From Paraeggerthella hongkongensis (GTDB lineage Bacteria > Actinomycetota > Coriobacteriia > Coriobacteriales > Eggerthellaceae): 64,000 bases of DNA. The first letter of the stretch is position 1. The number at the start of each line of letters is the position of its first letter. The position numbers and the translations under genes are program-made. The notes below the pieces were generated by a model. It saw nothing but the letters and a program-made list of their open reading frames with translations. It did no database searches and was not told the DNA's origin. Positions 26,091 through 34,962 of this stretch are shown one piece after another. The stretch spans positions 82,103-146,102 of the forward strand of contig NZ_QICD01000004.1 in NCBI RefSeq assembly GCF_003726035.1, given 5' to 3'.

Positions 26091-26314
26091 GCGGAAACCC
26101 TCGTTCGTGCTGAAAAATTGCGTTTGCGAACGATTTTGGGAGCCTATTTTAATAGAAGTAAGTTGATCATTATATATAATACCAGGTCAAAGCGATGCGG
26201 TTTTAATTATCCTCAAGAAAGATCATTCGCAAACGCAATTTTTCAGCACGAACGAGGGTTTTCGGGGGATTTTGCCGCATCCCCGTATTGCCGATTTTGC
26301 CGGTATTGCTGGGG
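26091..26314 (+). repeat. ~240-bp terminal-inverted-repeat element, copy 2
   Basis: Same element and orientation as 18459-18700, with ~45-bp TIRs bounding 26092-26264 and the conserved tail at 26268-26314. The tail supplies TTGCTG (26306-26311), a plausible -35 for tetR. Only scattered substitutions and one ~18-bp length difference separate the two copies. Confidence 0.85.
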
Positions 26315-26348
26315 AGGACATCCGTGCTAGACTAATGTACATTTGAAC
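26306..26348 (+). promoter_or_regulatory. tetR promoter with GTAC-type operator
   Basis: TTGCTG (26306-26311) and the extended -10 TGCTAGACT (hexamer 26328-26333) are separated by 16 bp. GTAC-ATTT-GAAC (26337-26348) covers the expected transcription start, consistent with autorepression. The -35 lies inside the tail of repeat copy 2. Confidence 0.55.
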
Positions 26349-26369
26349 ATTGGTTTGAGGGAGCGCGCA

Positions 26370-26966
26370 ATGGGTGAAGAAGGCTGTGCCAAACAGGCTG
26401 CAAGACAGAAAAAGGAACGTGCGCCGCGCGACCCCGAACGCCGCAAGCGCCAGATCGTCGAAGCTGCGGCCGAGCTGATCGCCCAGGAAGGCACGCGTCA
26501 TCTCACGCACCGCCGCGTTGCCGAACGGGCGGGCGTTCCGCTCGGCTCGACCACCCAATATTTCAAAAGCATCGACGATTTGCTCCGTGCCGGACTTTCG
26601 CTGCTTGCCGAACAGATCGCGCAGCGCAATCAGGAAATGCTCGCGCAGATGAGCGGTCGGAAGGCCGGCGCCGACATGCTGTGCGATTTCGCCATCGCTT
26701 ATTTAGAGGACAAGCAGCAGGTGAATACCGACGCCAAGTTCTACGCTGCCGCCATCAGCGACCCCGAAGTGGGAGGGTTGTGGAGGCGTGCGCTTGCGGA
26801 ATGCGCTCAGGACTACGCGCCTTTCATGGACGCCGAACGGCTGCAAATGCTCTCGAGTTTTCTTACGGGCCTCGTGGTCGAGGCGGCCATCTACGACACG
26901 CCTCACAATCCCGAAGTCATTCGCGCGGCCATCGTTTCCCTGATCGGCGAAGGCGACGGGAAATAA
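26370..26966 (+). CDS. TetR-family transcriptional regulator
   Basis: A 198-aa regulator with an N-terminal TetR HTH (RKRQIVEAAAELIAQEG, then LTHRRVAERAGVPLGSTTQY) and a helical ligand domain. It precedes a drug-exporter-like MFS gene in the same direction, and both are preceded by GTAC-N4-GTAC sites, so it probably represses itself and the exporter until an effector binds. The start at 26370 follows GAGGGAG; an in-frame ATG at 26343 lies within the operator and has no ribosome site. Confidence 0.9.
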   Translation: MGEEGCAKQAARQKKERAPRDPERRKRQIVEAAAELIAQEGTRHLTHRRVAERAGVPLGSTTQYFKSIDDLLRAGLSLLAEQIAQRNQEMLAQMSGRKAGADMLCDFAIAYLEDKQQVNTDAKFYAAAISDPEVGGLWRRALAECAQDYAPFMDAERLQMLSSFLTGLVVEAAIYDTPHNPEVIRAAIVSLIGEGDGK

Positions 26967-26984
26967 TCCTCAAGAAATTTTAAT

Positions 26985-27038
26985 GTACTAATGTACATAA
27001 ATAGTCCCTTTTGCTATCTTGTTAATGTACAAATGTAC
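26985..27038 (+). promoter_or_regulatory. Paired GTAC-N4-GTAC operators upstream of the MFS gene
   Basis: Two copies, GTAC-TAAT-GTAC (26985-26996) and GTAC-AAAT-GTAC (27027-27038), lie 42 bp apart (four helical turns) between tetR and the MFS gene. With those at 25946 and 26337 they form a consistent binding-site family, ATGTACNNATGTACAT-like. Confidence 0.6.
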
Positions 27039-27066
27039 AATAATGAATGCGAAAGGTTGCACACGT

Positions 27067-28635
27067 ATGGACAACAACGTCATCATGAAACCGCCTTTCA
27101 TATCGAAAGGCCTGCTATGGGCGTCTCTTGCCGTCATCTTGTTGGGGCAGTTCGTGGTCACCATCGACCTCACCGTTCTCAATATCGCGCTTCCCGATCT
27201 CACGAAAGACCTGAAGCCAACTTCTGATCAGTTGCTGTGGATAGCCGATTCCTATTCGCTGGTGCTAGCGGGTCTTATCGTGGCGACCAGCTCGCTTTCG
27301 GACCGCTTCGGTCGAAAGCGCATGCTTCTTGCGGGTTTTCTCATCTTCGGCGCCGTTTCAGGCGGCGCGTTGCTGGTGGACGCGCCTGAGCATCTTATCG
27401 CCCTGCGCGCTCTGCTGGGCATAGGAGGCGCGGCCATCATGCCCGTTACCATCGCCATGATCCGCAGCATCTTCACGGATGCGAAGGAGCGCGCCGCGGC
27501 CATCGCGGTATGGTCGGCCGTCAGCGCGCTGGGCATGGCGTTCGGCCCGCTGGTGGGCGGTTTTCTGCTGGACAGCTTTTCGTGGCACGCGGCGTTTCTC
27601 ATGAACGTGCCGCTGATGGGCGTGGCGTTCGTGGCGGGCGTCTTCATTCTTCCCGAAGTCAGGCTGAAGAATCCTGGCAGTTTCGATCTTGTGGGCTCGG
27701 TCGTGTTCATGGTGGGCATGGTGGCGCTTTTGTGGGGAATCAAGCACGTGGCAGCCGAGCTTGAGTTCGACCAGGCTGGCATCGTTACGCTCGTCATCGG
27801 CGTGGTTTTCACGGGGCTGTTCGTGCTGCGTTGCGTGAAGTCGAAAAACCCCCTTGTCGATTTCTCCCTGTTTCGCAGCAAGCCGTTTTCGGCAGGCGTC
27901 GTGGCTACGCTGTTCTCTACCTTCGCCATGGCCGTGCTGCTGTACTTGCTGGCCCAGTGGTTCCAGCTGGTGAACGGCGACAATCCGCTTGAGGCCGGCG
28001 TCAAGCTGGTGCCTATGGCCATTGCCAGCCTGATCGGCTGCACGTTGGCCCCGGTGCTCGCGCAGAAGATCGGCCCGCGCAACGTAGTTGCGGGCGGCTT
28101 GGTGATTGCGGCGCTCGGCATGATCATGCTGGTGTTCTTCCGCGACGATTTGGAACTGGTGCCCGTCATCGCCTCTACCTGCCTGGTTGGCCTTGGCTCG
28201 GGCTCGCTGGCGCTTGGCGCGACGCTCATGATGCAGGAAACGCCCGCCGAGAAGGCATCGAGCGCGGGCAGTTTGCAGGAGGTGTCGTACGACATGGGCA
28301 ACGTGCTGGGCGTTGCCATCTTGGGAAGCGTGGCGTCCATCATCTACCGCGAGGGCTTGAACGTGGCCAAGCTGAGGGCTATGGGCTTGGATGGCGAAAC
28401 CATCGACTACTGCAAGCAATCCTTTGCCGTTGCCGCGGAGATCGCCAAGGAAACCGGCATCGACCAGCTGTTCGATCTGGGCGTTGCCGCGTTCAACGAA
28501 TCCATCGTCATCACTGCCATCATCGGCGGAGTCGTTACGCTGGTGGTAGCGGCCGTCGTATGGACGCTCATTCCCAAGGGCATGAGCATTGTCGAAAACG
28601 CGGAGCAAGCGGATTCCAGCCCCGTGTCAAACTAG
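27067..28635 (+). CDS. MFS multidrug exporter, 14-TM DHA2 type
   Basis: A 522-aa transporter with about 14 helices and MFS motifs: LTVLNIALPDL after TM1, DRFGRKRMLL (motif A) and AVSALGMAFGPLVGG (antiporter motif C). It resembles the QacA/EmrB group that exports drugs or toxic lipophilic compounds with the proton gradient. The start at 27067 follows GAAAGG at a slightly long spacing. It is likely controlled by the preceding TetR. Confidence 0.9.
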   Translation: MDNNVIMKPPFISKGLLWASLAVILLGQFVVTIDLTVLNIALPDLTKDLKPTSDQLLWIADSYSLVLAGLIVATSSLSDRFGRKRMLLAGFLIFGAVSGGALLVDAPEHLIALRALLGIGGAAIMPVTIAMIRSIFTDAKERAAAIAVWSAVSALGMAFGPLVGGFLLDSFSWHAAFLMNVPLMGVAFVAGVFILPEVRLKNPGSFDLVGSVVFMVGMVALLWGIKHVAAELEFDQAGIVTLVIGVVFTGLFVLRCVKSKNPLVDFSLFRSKPFSAGVVATLFSTFAMAVLLYLLAQWFQLVNGDNPLEAGVKLVPMAIASLIGCTLAPVLAQKIGPRNVVAGGLVIAALGMIMLVFFRDDLELVPVIASTCLVGLGSGSLALGATLMMQETPAEKASSAGSLQEVSYDMGNVLGVAILGSVASIIYREGLNVAKLRAMGLDGETIDYCKQSFAVAAEIAKETGIDQLFDLGVAAFNESIVITAIIGGVVTLVVAAVVWTLIPKGMSIVENAEQADSSPVSN

Positions 28636-28654
28636 CACGTTGCAGGCGAGCGGC

Positions 28655-28688
28655 GTCAACGGATCCGGCATTCGTCGGATCCGTTGAC
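28655..28688 (+). terminator. Hairpin after the MFS gene
   Basis: A 13-bp perfect stem, GTCAACGGATCCG with CGGATCCGTTGAC, and an 8-nt loop; no T-run. Confidence 0.5.
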
Positions 28689-28799
28689 CGCGGTTGTTGC
28701 CAAAGCGATCCGACGGGGATCCGGTATCATGGTTCGACGGAGCGCGCGGGCATGCGTCGTGCCGCGGTTCGCGAAGGCCGAGGAAGCAAAGGAGCGTCG

Positions 28800-29270
28800 A
28801 TGAGGTTCACGATTGTGGCGGTGGGCAAGCTCAAGGAGCGGTTTTGGGCCGATGCCTGTGCCGAATACCTGAAGCGTTTGCAACCGTATGCCAAAACCGT
28901 CGTGAAGGAGGTTGCCGACATCGACCCTGCTCGAGCGGGAGGCGTGGAGGCTGCCCGTGATCGAGAGGGCGCGGCCATTGTGGCGGCTTTGCCCGCCGGC
29001 GCCCATGTGTTGCTGTTGGCTATCGAGGGCAAGGAGCGGTCGAGCGAAAGCTTGTCGAAGCGCCTTGATTCGCTCGCGCTAAGCGGAACGAGCGACTTCG
29101 CGTTCGTCATCGGAGGCTCGGACGGCGTGAGCGACGCCGTTCGCGCACGGGCGAACGAGACGCTTTCGTTCGGTCCCATCACCTTGCCGCACAACTTGGC
29201 GCGCGTGGTGCTGCTTGAGCAGCTGTACCGTGCGCAGAAGATCTCGCGCGGCGAGCCGTATCACAAATGA
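28800..29270 (+). CDS. rlmH: 23S rRNA (pseudouridine1915-N3)-methyltransferase
   Basis: A 156-aa SPOUT-family methyltransferase. Signatures are the N-terminal IVAVGKLKERFW, FVIGGSDGV, and the C-terminal LPHNLARVVLLEQLYRAQKI with GEPYHK at the extreme end, which forms the knot and SAM site. It methylates Psi1915 in helix 69 of 23S rRNA as a dimer. The ribosome site is CAAAGGAG. Followed by a strong terminator. Confidence 0.96.
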   Translation: MRFTIVAVGKLKERFWADACAEYLKRLQPYAKTVVKEVADIDPARAGGVEAARDREGAAIVAALPAGAHVLLLAIEGKERSSESLSKRLDSLALSGTSDFAFVIGGSDGVSDAVRARANETLSFGPITLPHNLARVVLLEQLYRAQKISRGEPYHK

Positions 29271-29319
29271 AGCGCCCGCGCGACTGCTGCGAATGCGGGA
29301 GTACCGCGTAGCGTCGTCG

Positions 29320-29370
29320 GCCCGTGCATGCGCCAAGCGTTGTTCGCCCATGCACGGGCTTTTTTCTTTT
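29320..29370 (+). terminator. Rho-independent terminator after rlmH
   Basis: GCCCGTGCATG pairs perfectly with CATGCACGGGC, followed by TTTTTTCTTTT. Confidence 0.92.
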
Positions 29371-29377
29371 CGTCCGG

Positions 29378-32300
29378 CTACTTTGCCTGTTTGCGCCGTA
29401 GGCGCAGCAACGCGATCCCGCTCAAGGCTGCAAAGGCTATCGCTGCGGTCGTTGCGGCGGCCGTCGCTGTTGCGTCCCCGGTGCCTGCAAGGGCCTTCGC
29501 TTGCACGGACGGCTGCCCGCCGCTTGCATCCTGTTTGGGGGAATCCGGGTTGCTGGGCGTATCGGGAGCCGGCGGCACGTCGGGGTCGACGGGCTTGGGG
29601 GCGTCCATGTGCGCGGTGATCGTATAGTACACGCGCGGCCTGCCGTCGCTTTCGGCGTCGTCGGTTTCCTGGATGGGCGAGCCTTTCGGCCCGGATGAGG
29701 CGGAAATGCTGCGGCCGATGTCGATCCAACGGCCGTCGGCCAGCCATGCTCCGTCCGTGCTGGATGCGGTGGTCAGCTGCGAAAGCGGCCGCAAGCCGTC
29801 ATCCAGGAATTGCGCGCTGCTCTTTGTTATGGAGCATGAGGGAAGCGGCGCTCGAGCCAGCAGCGCAACAGCGCCGTGCTCGCCCGCGATCATGCGCGTG
29901 TACGCCGTTTCGTCGCCGCTTGGCGGCGCGATGGGAGCGCGCGCTTGTTCTGTGCCGGAAGCGTCGAAGCGCATGACGAGATTGTCGGCGCCCGCGGAAT
30001 CATCGCCGAGCGACGAGCCTAGCAACAGCGTGCATATGCCGGCCCGTTCTGCCGCATCAAGCACTATACGGCTCTCTTGCACGGGGATGGTCGTTCTTGC
30101 GGCCGCCCGCGTGCAGACCTCTCCGCCCAAAGCGGCATCGAAGGGGTTTCGGGTGCTCTCTGCCAGCGCGCTCGCTATGCTGGCAGCATCCACAAGCCTG
30201 ACTTCAGTGGTTTTTTCCGTAACGCTGTCGAAGAAGCCGCAAGCCAGGGTCGTTGGGTTTGCGGTCGCCGTTGCTTCAGCGGCCGTCCAACCGTAGCGCA
30301 TGCTCACCGCGCCGCCGTCTTTTGGCGCAAGCGAGGTCAGCAGCGTGCCACCGCGTCGGCCGTCTTCGGTTTCGCCGTGATAGGAATCGGTTGCGATCAC
30401 CGTGTTGCCGTCGGCGATGTAGCGCCGGGTGCCGCCGCTTTCTAGCGCGCAGGAAGCAAGCACGCGACCGTCTTGCGGGTCAACCCAGTAGCAGCTTCCC
30501 GTGCTCGTTTCGTTTGCCGCCATCGCCAAAAACACGGCGCCGTTTTCAAGCGGAATCGCTGCGAGCGATTGGATGGCGGTCGTGCTCAGCGTGTTCGGCG
30601 CATCGACGTCGATGCTGGCCACGCGCCCGGGATTGTCCGCATCGAGGGTATGCAGCCGCAACGTGCCTTCGGCTGCCTGGAAGAATCGTCGTTCGCCTTC
30701 GGCGCAGACGATCACGTTGCTCAAAAACGTCGTCACGTCCTCGTATTCCGTGCCCGTGAACAGCCCGGCCCTATCCACGCTCGTCATGTTCGCATTCGGG
30801 CTCAGCGTGAGGCGGACCTCGGGGGAGAGCATGGTTTCCGTAGCTGTTCGAGACAGCACGAACATGCCGGCGGGGAACACGATCTCGCATGAGGACGACG
30901 CCGCAATGTCGACGGCGTCAAGCATGCACGGCACGCGCAGGCGCGTTCCCTCGACGGTGGTGTTGAACAGCTCGTGATGCTTGCCGTCGACGATGAGCTG
31001 GGGAACTTGGTGCGCGGTTTCGGGGAATGCGAGGGCGCTTGAAGCTTCGAACTCAAGCATTCCCACGTTAGGTACCGTGTCGAACAGGGGCTTCAGGGCG
31101 AGACCGGTCGGCACGACCGGCTTGCCGGCGTTGGAGTGCGAGATTCGCACCCGTCCGCGGTCGGTTGCGCTTTCCTGTACGGAGACGCTCAGTCCGGTGA
31201 AGCCGATGTTCGCATTCTCGAAGAAGTTGGTTGACGGGTAGCCTTGCGGGGTCACGCTGTCGCCTTTGTACAGCATGCAGCCGTAGCCGATGTTCTCCGT
31301 GGCCGCGGGGACGGTGTCTTGCGTTTGGGAGTGCACGGCGTTCATGTCGGGGTCGACCAGCTCGATCAGCTGATTGTGGACGGTTCCGTTGCTATTCGTG
31401 GTTGCGTAGTCCAGTCCGTCGCTTGTGAGGACAGCTTGCACGCGGAACATCCGGAATCCCGATGGGAGCGCGTGCGTTCCCTCGCTGTCGGCGTACTGCA
31501 CGCTTTGGTTGCCGGCGTAGCGATCGTACTGCAGCACGTAGTAGGACGAGAACATGCCTTCATCCTGGTTCGACAACACGATGATGCCGCCGGTATCCGC
31601 GGCGCTATCGGCGGTGAAGGCGTGCAGCTCCTGCTCGACCACCGCGCCTGCGGGGTCCTGCGTTACGACGTCCCGCCCGCGCTTGACGACGGTTTCCCGA
31701 TCGTTTGCGATGATCCTCGTCACATCGCTGCCGTCCAGCCACCCGAGGAGCCATTTCGAGAACCCGTTGTGATCTCCTTGATTGTCCATCATCATATCGA
31801 AGGTGAGGATGCCTGTGCGCTCCGTCGATCCGCCCTGTTGGCTGACGTATTGGTAGTAGTCAGGAAGCCCTAGCACGTGGCCGGTTTCGTGGATGATGGT
31901 TTGCCCGGCGCCGTCCCTGTTGGCCGGGTTTGCCAGCATGACCGCGTTCCATAGTCCCACCGTGCCGTTTTCGTATACGGCATCGGGCGAGCTCAGGTTC
32001 TGCTCGTTGCTCCACCAGGTGCTGCCCCAGCCGGTATCGGGGCCGGCGAAGTGCACGTACACGGCGTCCAGGCGCCCATCCTTGTTGGCATCGAAGCGCG
32101 CCAGGTCCTCGGTTTCGTCCAGGGCGGCCAATGCTTCTCTGAATAGCTCGCCGATGTCTCCGGTGTAGTAGTCGCGTTCGTGCTTTGCCCGATAATCAAG
32201 CGCTTCGCCCGTTATGATCAACGTTTCGTACGAGGCTCGCATGTAGTAGGCGTTCAGGCTTTCATAAGGGAAGGGCGATGCTCCCTGCAACGGGGACGGG

Positions 32301-32764
32301 GAGCCGCCGACGTCGCGAGGTCCAACGAGCGCTTGCAGCGCCTCAAGCGTGTCGCCTTCGCTGAAGGTTTCGTAATCGGGAAACGACACGCGCAGCGCCA
32401 GCACATGCGCGCGCCCTTGCGTGGCCATGCCGCTTTCCCAGCTTCCCGGGACCGATCGGCTCGCCATGCCGTTTTCCGCGTCTTGCCGAGCAATGGCCTG
32501 CTGGATCAGTTCCGGCGAAGGTTGGTCGTTGCCGAGGGCTTTCTGGAATGCGATGCGCGCCTCCAGGGTCCCGTCGGCTTCGTAGGCCGCGCGCTGCTCG
32601 TCGGTGACAATGCATGTCGAGCCTCCGGTCTCGTGTGCGAGCGCGACGGAGGGGAAGGCGAGCGCAGTCAGCGCAAGCGCGATCAGCGTTGCGGCAAGCA
32701 TGCCTCTGAGCGTTCGGAGCGTGGTGGATTCGGCTGATGGGGCAAGGTGGGTGGAATCGCGCAT
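29378..32764 (-). CDS. M6-family (immune-inhibitor-A-like) secreted metalloprotease with surface-anchor tail
   Basis: A 1128-aa exported protein. A signal peptide (MLAATLIALALTALAFPSVALA) ends near residue 43. The catalytic zinc motif is HETGHVLGLPD (His292, Glu293, His296). A calcium-loop-like DANKDGRLD precedes it near residue 220. A long beta-rich region and a later multi-repeat sensor-like region follow. The last ~70 residues are a Pro/Asp-rich spacer, LAGTGD (1092-1097), a hydrophobic helix and a basic tail (RLRRKQAK), the layout of a sortase-type sorting signal with a non-canonical LAxTG. It likely cleaves extracellular proteins. AGGGGAG precedes the start. Confidence 0.85.
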   Translation of the reverse strand: MRDSTHLAPSAESTTLRTLRGMLAATLIALALTALAFPSVALAHETGGSTCIVTDEQRAAYEADGTLEARIAFQKALGNDQPSPELIQQAIARQDAENGMASRSVPGSWESGMATQGRAHVLALRVSFPDYETFSEGDTLEALQALVGPRDVGGSPSPLQGASPFPYESLNAYYMRASYETLIITGEALDYRAKHERDYYTGDIGELFREALAALDETEDLARFDANKDGRLDAVYVHFAGPDTGWGSTWWSNEQNLSSPDAVYENGTVGLWNAVMLANPANRDGAGQTIIHETGHVLGLPDYYQYVSQQGGSTERTGILTFDMMMDNQGDHNGFSKWLLGWLDGSDVTRIIANDRETVVKRGRDVVTQDPAGAVVEQELHAFTADSAADTGGIIVLSNQDEGMFSSYYVLQYDRYAGNQSVQYADSEGTHALPSGFRMFRVQAVLTSDGLDYATTNSNGTVHNQLIELVDPDMNAVHSQTQDTVPAATENIGYGCMLYKGDSVTPQGYPSTNFFENANIGFTGLSVSVQESATDRGRVRISHSNAGKPVVPTGLALKPLFDTVPNVGMLEFEASSALAFPETAHQVPQLIVDGKHHELFNTTVEGTRLRVPCMLDAVDIAASSSCEIVFPAGMFVLSRTATETMLSPEVRLTLSPNANMTSVDRAGLFTGTEYEDVTTFLSNVIVCAEGERRFFQAAEGTLRLHTLDADNPGRVASIDVDAPNTLSTTAIQSLAAIPLENGAVFLAMAANETSTGSCYWVDPQDGRVLASCALESGGTRRYIADGNTVIATDSYHGETEDGRRGGTLLTSLAPKDGGAVSMRYGWTAAEATATANPTTLACGFFDSVTEKTTEVRLVDAASIASALAESTRNPFDAALGGEVCTRAAARTTIPVQESRIVLDAAERAGICTLLLGSSLGDDSAGADNLVMRFDASGTEQARAPIAPPSGDETAYTRMIAGEHGAVALLARAPLPSCSITKSSAQFLDDGLRPLSQLTTASSTDGAWLADGRWIDIGRSISASSGPKGSPIQETDDAESDGRPRVYYTITAHMDAPKPVDPDVPPAPDTPSNPDSPKQDASGGQPSVQAKALAGTGDATATAAATTAAIAFAALSGIALLRLRRKQAK

Positions 32765-32895
32765 ATGGCTCCCCTAAGGATTCGGCTGGATCGTGGCTTC
32801 ATTATAGGCTGCCGCGCTGCGTGATCGCATGCGGAATCGAGTCTGAGTTTCGCTTCCGCTATACTGGACGCGATCAATTCGAGGGAAGGATTCCC

Positions 32896-33756
32896 ATGCG
32901 CTTTATATCGTGGAACGTGAACGGCTTGCGCGCCGTGCAGAAGAAGGGCTTCGAGGACATCGTGTCCGAGATTGACGCCGACATCGTGGCTTTGCAGGAA
33001 ACGAAGCTGCAGGAGGGCCAGGCAACGCTCGACCTGCCGCAGTACCGCGAGTATTGGAGCTATGCGGAGAAAAAGGGCTATTCCGGCACCGCCGTGTTTT
33101 GCAAGCAGCAGCCCATGCAGGTCCTGCATGGCGTGGGATTCCCGCATCTGGACACCGAAGGCCGCGTGGTCGCTCTGGAGTTTCCGAAATTTTGGTTCGT
33201 TGACGTGTACACGCCCAACGCCCAAAACGAGCTGGCGCGCATCGGCCATCGTATGGAATGGGACGACGCGTTCCGTGATTTCTGCAAGGGGCTTGAAGAG
33301 GGCGTGCTGCCCGCCGGCGTTCCCGTGCAGCGACCCGCGCCTGGCGAGGGGCATGTGACGATCTCCGAGCTGCCGTTGACGCAGCCGGGCGAGACGGCCG
33401 ACCCGAAACCCGTTGTCATGTGCGGGGACCTTAACGTTGCCCACCAGGAGATCGATCTCAAGAACCCTGGCCCCAACCGCGGCAAGGCAGGTTTTTCGGA
33501 CGAAGAGCGCGGGAAGTTCACCGAACTGCTTGATGCGGGGTTCGTCGATACGTTCCGCTATCTGCATCCCGATATGACCGGGGCTTACTCGTGGTGGAGC
33601 TACCGCTTCAAGGCGCGGCAGACCAACGCGGGGTGGCGCATCGACTACTTCTTGGTGAGCGATGCGCTGGCGCCCAGCATCGAAAGCGCGTGCATATACG
33701 ACGAAGTGCACGGCAGCGATCATTGCCCTGTAGGCTTGGAACTGAGCTTTGGCTGA
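32896..33756 (+). CDS. xth: Exodeoxyribonuclease III (ExoA/Xth, AP endonuclease)
   Basis: A 286-aa Mg-dependent nuclease for base-excision repair. Motifs are ISWNVNGLRAV, LQETKLQ (metal Glu), YTPNAQ, CGDLNVAHQEIDLKNP, SWWSYR, GWRIDYFL and the catalytic GSDHCPV. It is closest in pattern to B. subtilis ExoA. An insertion of about 34 residues (near 137-171, Pro/Gly rich) sits before the CGDLNVAH strand. The start at 32896 follows GAGGGAAGGA. It diverges from the protease gene. Confidence 0.93.
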   Translation: MRFISWNVNGLRAVQKKGFEDIVSEIDADIVALQETKLQEGQATLDLPQYREYWSYAEKKGYSGTAVFCKQQPMQVLHGVGFPHLDTEGRVVALEFPKFWFVDVYTPNAQNELARIGHRMEWDDAFRDFCKGLEEGVLPAGVPVQRPAPGEGHVTISELPLTQPGETADPKPVVMCGDLNVAHQEIDLKNPGPNRGKAGFSDEERGKFTELLDAGFVDTFRYLHPDMTGAYSWWSYRFKARQTNAGWRIDYFLVSDALAPSIESACIYDEVHGSDHCPVGLELSFG

Positions 33757-33766
33757 CGGTTCGCGT

Positions 33767-33795
33767 GAAGGCCGCTTGCGCAAGCGGCCTTCTTT
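33767..33795 (+). terminator. Rho-independent terminator after exonuclease III
   Basis: A 12-bp perfect stem, GAAGGCCGCTTG with CAAGCGGCCTTC, has a 2-nt centre and is followed by TTT. It begins 11 nt after the stop codon. Confidence 0.75.
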
Positions 33796-33808
33796 CCCGC
33801 ATTCGCCT

Positions 33809-34930
33809 GTGCGAGCGCTGCTCGTGCGCCTTGCGTCATGGGCGCGCGGCGAGGCGGTGCTGTGCATAGCCGCTTTATGCGCGGCGGTTTCGGCGTTGTT
33901 CGTTCCCCCTGATGCGATCTGGGCGTCCTATTTCGACGTGCGCGTGCTGGTTTTGCTGTTCTGCCTGATGGCGACCGTTGCCGGATGTCGGGCAAGCGGC
34001 TTGTTCGATGCGCTGGCTAAGGCGCTGCTGCAAGGCGACCGTTCGTTTTGCGTGGTCGCGTTGACGCTGGTCATGCTGCCGTTCTTTGCGTCTATGCTGG
34101 TGACGAACGATGTGGCGCTGCTGGCGTTCGTTCCGTTTGCGGTGCTGGTGCTGACTCACGCTGGGCGCATAGGCTCCCTTGCTTGGGTGGTGGTGCTTCA
34201 GGCGGTCGCAGCCAACTTGGGCGGCATGGCCACGCCTGTGGGCAATCCTCAGAATCTGTACTTGTTCATGCGCTACGAACTTGACCTTGCGGAGTTCGCG
34301 GGCCTGCTGCTTCCCTACGTTGCGCTTTCGCTGGTCGTGCTGGCCGCGGCGGCGTTGGCGTCGGGCAGAGGGCGCACGTGCGTGGCGGTGCCTTTGGCGT
34401 CGGAGGGCATTCGCTTGAAGCGCGCGGCCCTGCATGCGGCGCTGTTCGGGCTGTGCTTGCTGTCGGTGGCGCGCGTGATCGAGCCGCTCGTCTTGCTGCC
34501 GGTCGTTCTTGTTGCGCTCGCGCTGTTCGATCGCCGCATGTTCCGTGCCGTCGATTACGGGCTTCTGCTGACGTTCGCGTGCTTTTTCGTGTTCGCGGGG
34601 AATATGGGCCGCATCGAGCAGGTTCGGGATTTGTTCGAATGGCTGATGCAGCAGAACGCTTTGCTGACCTCGGTGGCGGCAAGCCAGGTTATCAGCAACG
34701 TTCCGGCTGCCGTGCTGCTTTCCGAGTTCACGGGCGACTGGCAGAGCCTGCTTTTGGGCGTGGATATCGGGGGCTTGGGCACGCCGGTCGCATCGCTTGC
34801 CAGCCTGATTGCGCTGCGGCTGTACTTGCATGCGGAAGGCGCGGCAATCGGGAAGTTCATGATGACGTTTGCCGTGGTGAATGTGACGTTTCTTGCGCTG
34901 CTGCTTGCTCTGCGGGCGTGCATGCTATGA
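33809..34930 (+). CDS. SLC13/ArsB-type anion or metabolite transporter
   Basis: A ~373-aa membrane protein with about 10 helices. TNDVALLAFVPF and ATPVGNPQNLYLF match the ion-transporter superfamily signatures of the CitMHS/ArsB/NhaD group, and the second half repeats the topology (SQVISNVPAAVLLSEFTGDW). The substrate is unknown (dicarboxylate, arsenite or similar). The start is uncertain: a TTG at 33749 would overlap exonuclease III and place its terminator inside the coding region, so I prefer GTG at 33809, although no good ribosome site precedes it; GTG at 33824 and 33857 are alternatives. Confidence 0.75.
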   Translation: MRALLVRLASWARGEAVLCIAALCAAVSALFVPPDAIWASYFDVRVLVLLFCLMATVAGCRASGLFDALAKALLQGDRSFCVVALTLVMLPFFASMLVTNDVALLAFVPFAVLVLTHAGRIGSLAWVVVLQAVAANLGGMATPVGNPQNLYLFMRYELDLAEFAGLLLPYVALSLVVLAAAALASGRGRTCVAVPLASEGIRLKRAALHAALFGLCLLSVARVIEPLVLLPVVLVALALFDRRMFRAVDYGLLLTFACFFVFAGNMGRIEQVRDLFEWLMQQNALLTSVAASQVISNVPAAVLLSEFTGDWQSLLLGVDIGGLGTPVASLASLIALRLYLHAEGAAIGKFMMTFAVVNVTFLALLLALRACML

Positions 34931-34962
34931 TGCTTTGACGCAACGACGAAGGAAAGTTGGGT

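Noticed and set aside
33749..33808. TTG start for the SLC13/ArsB-type transporter overlapping exonuclease III
   Set aside because: It would translate the exonuclease III terminator hairpin as the N-terminus; no ribosome site supports it.
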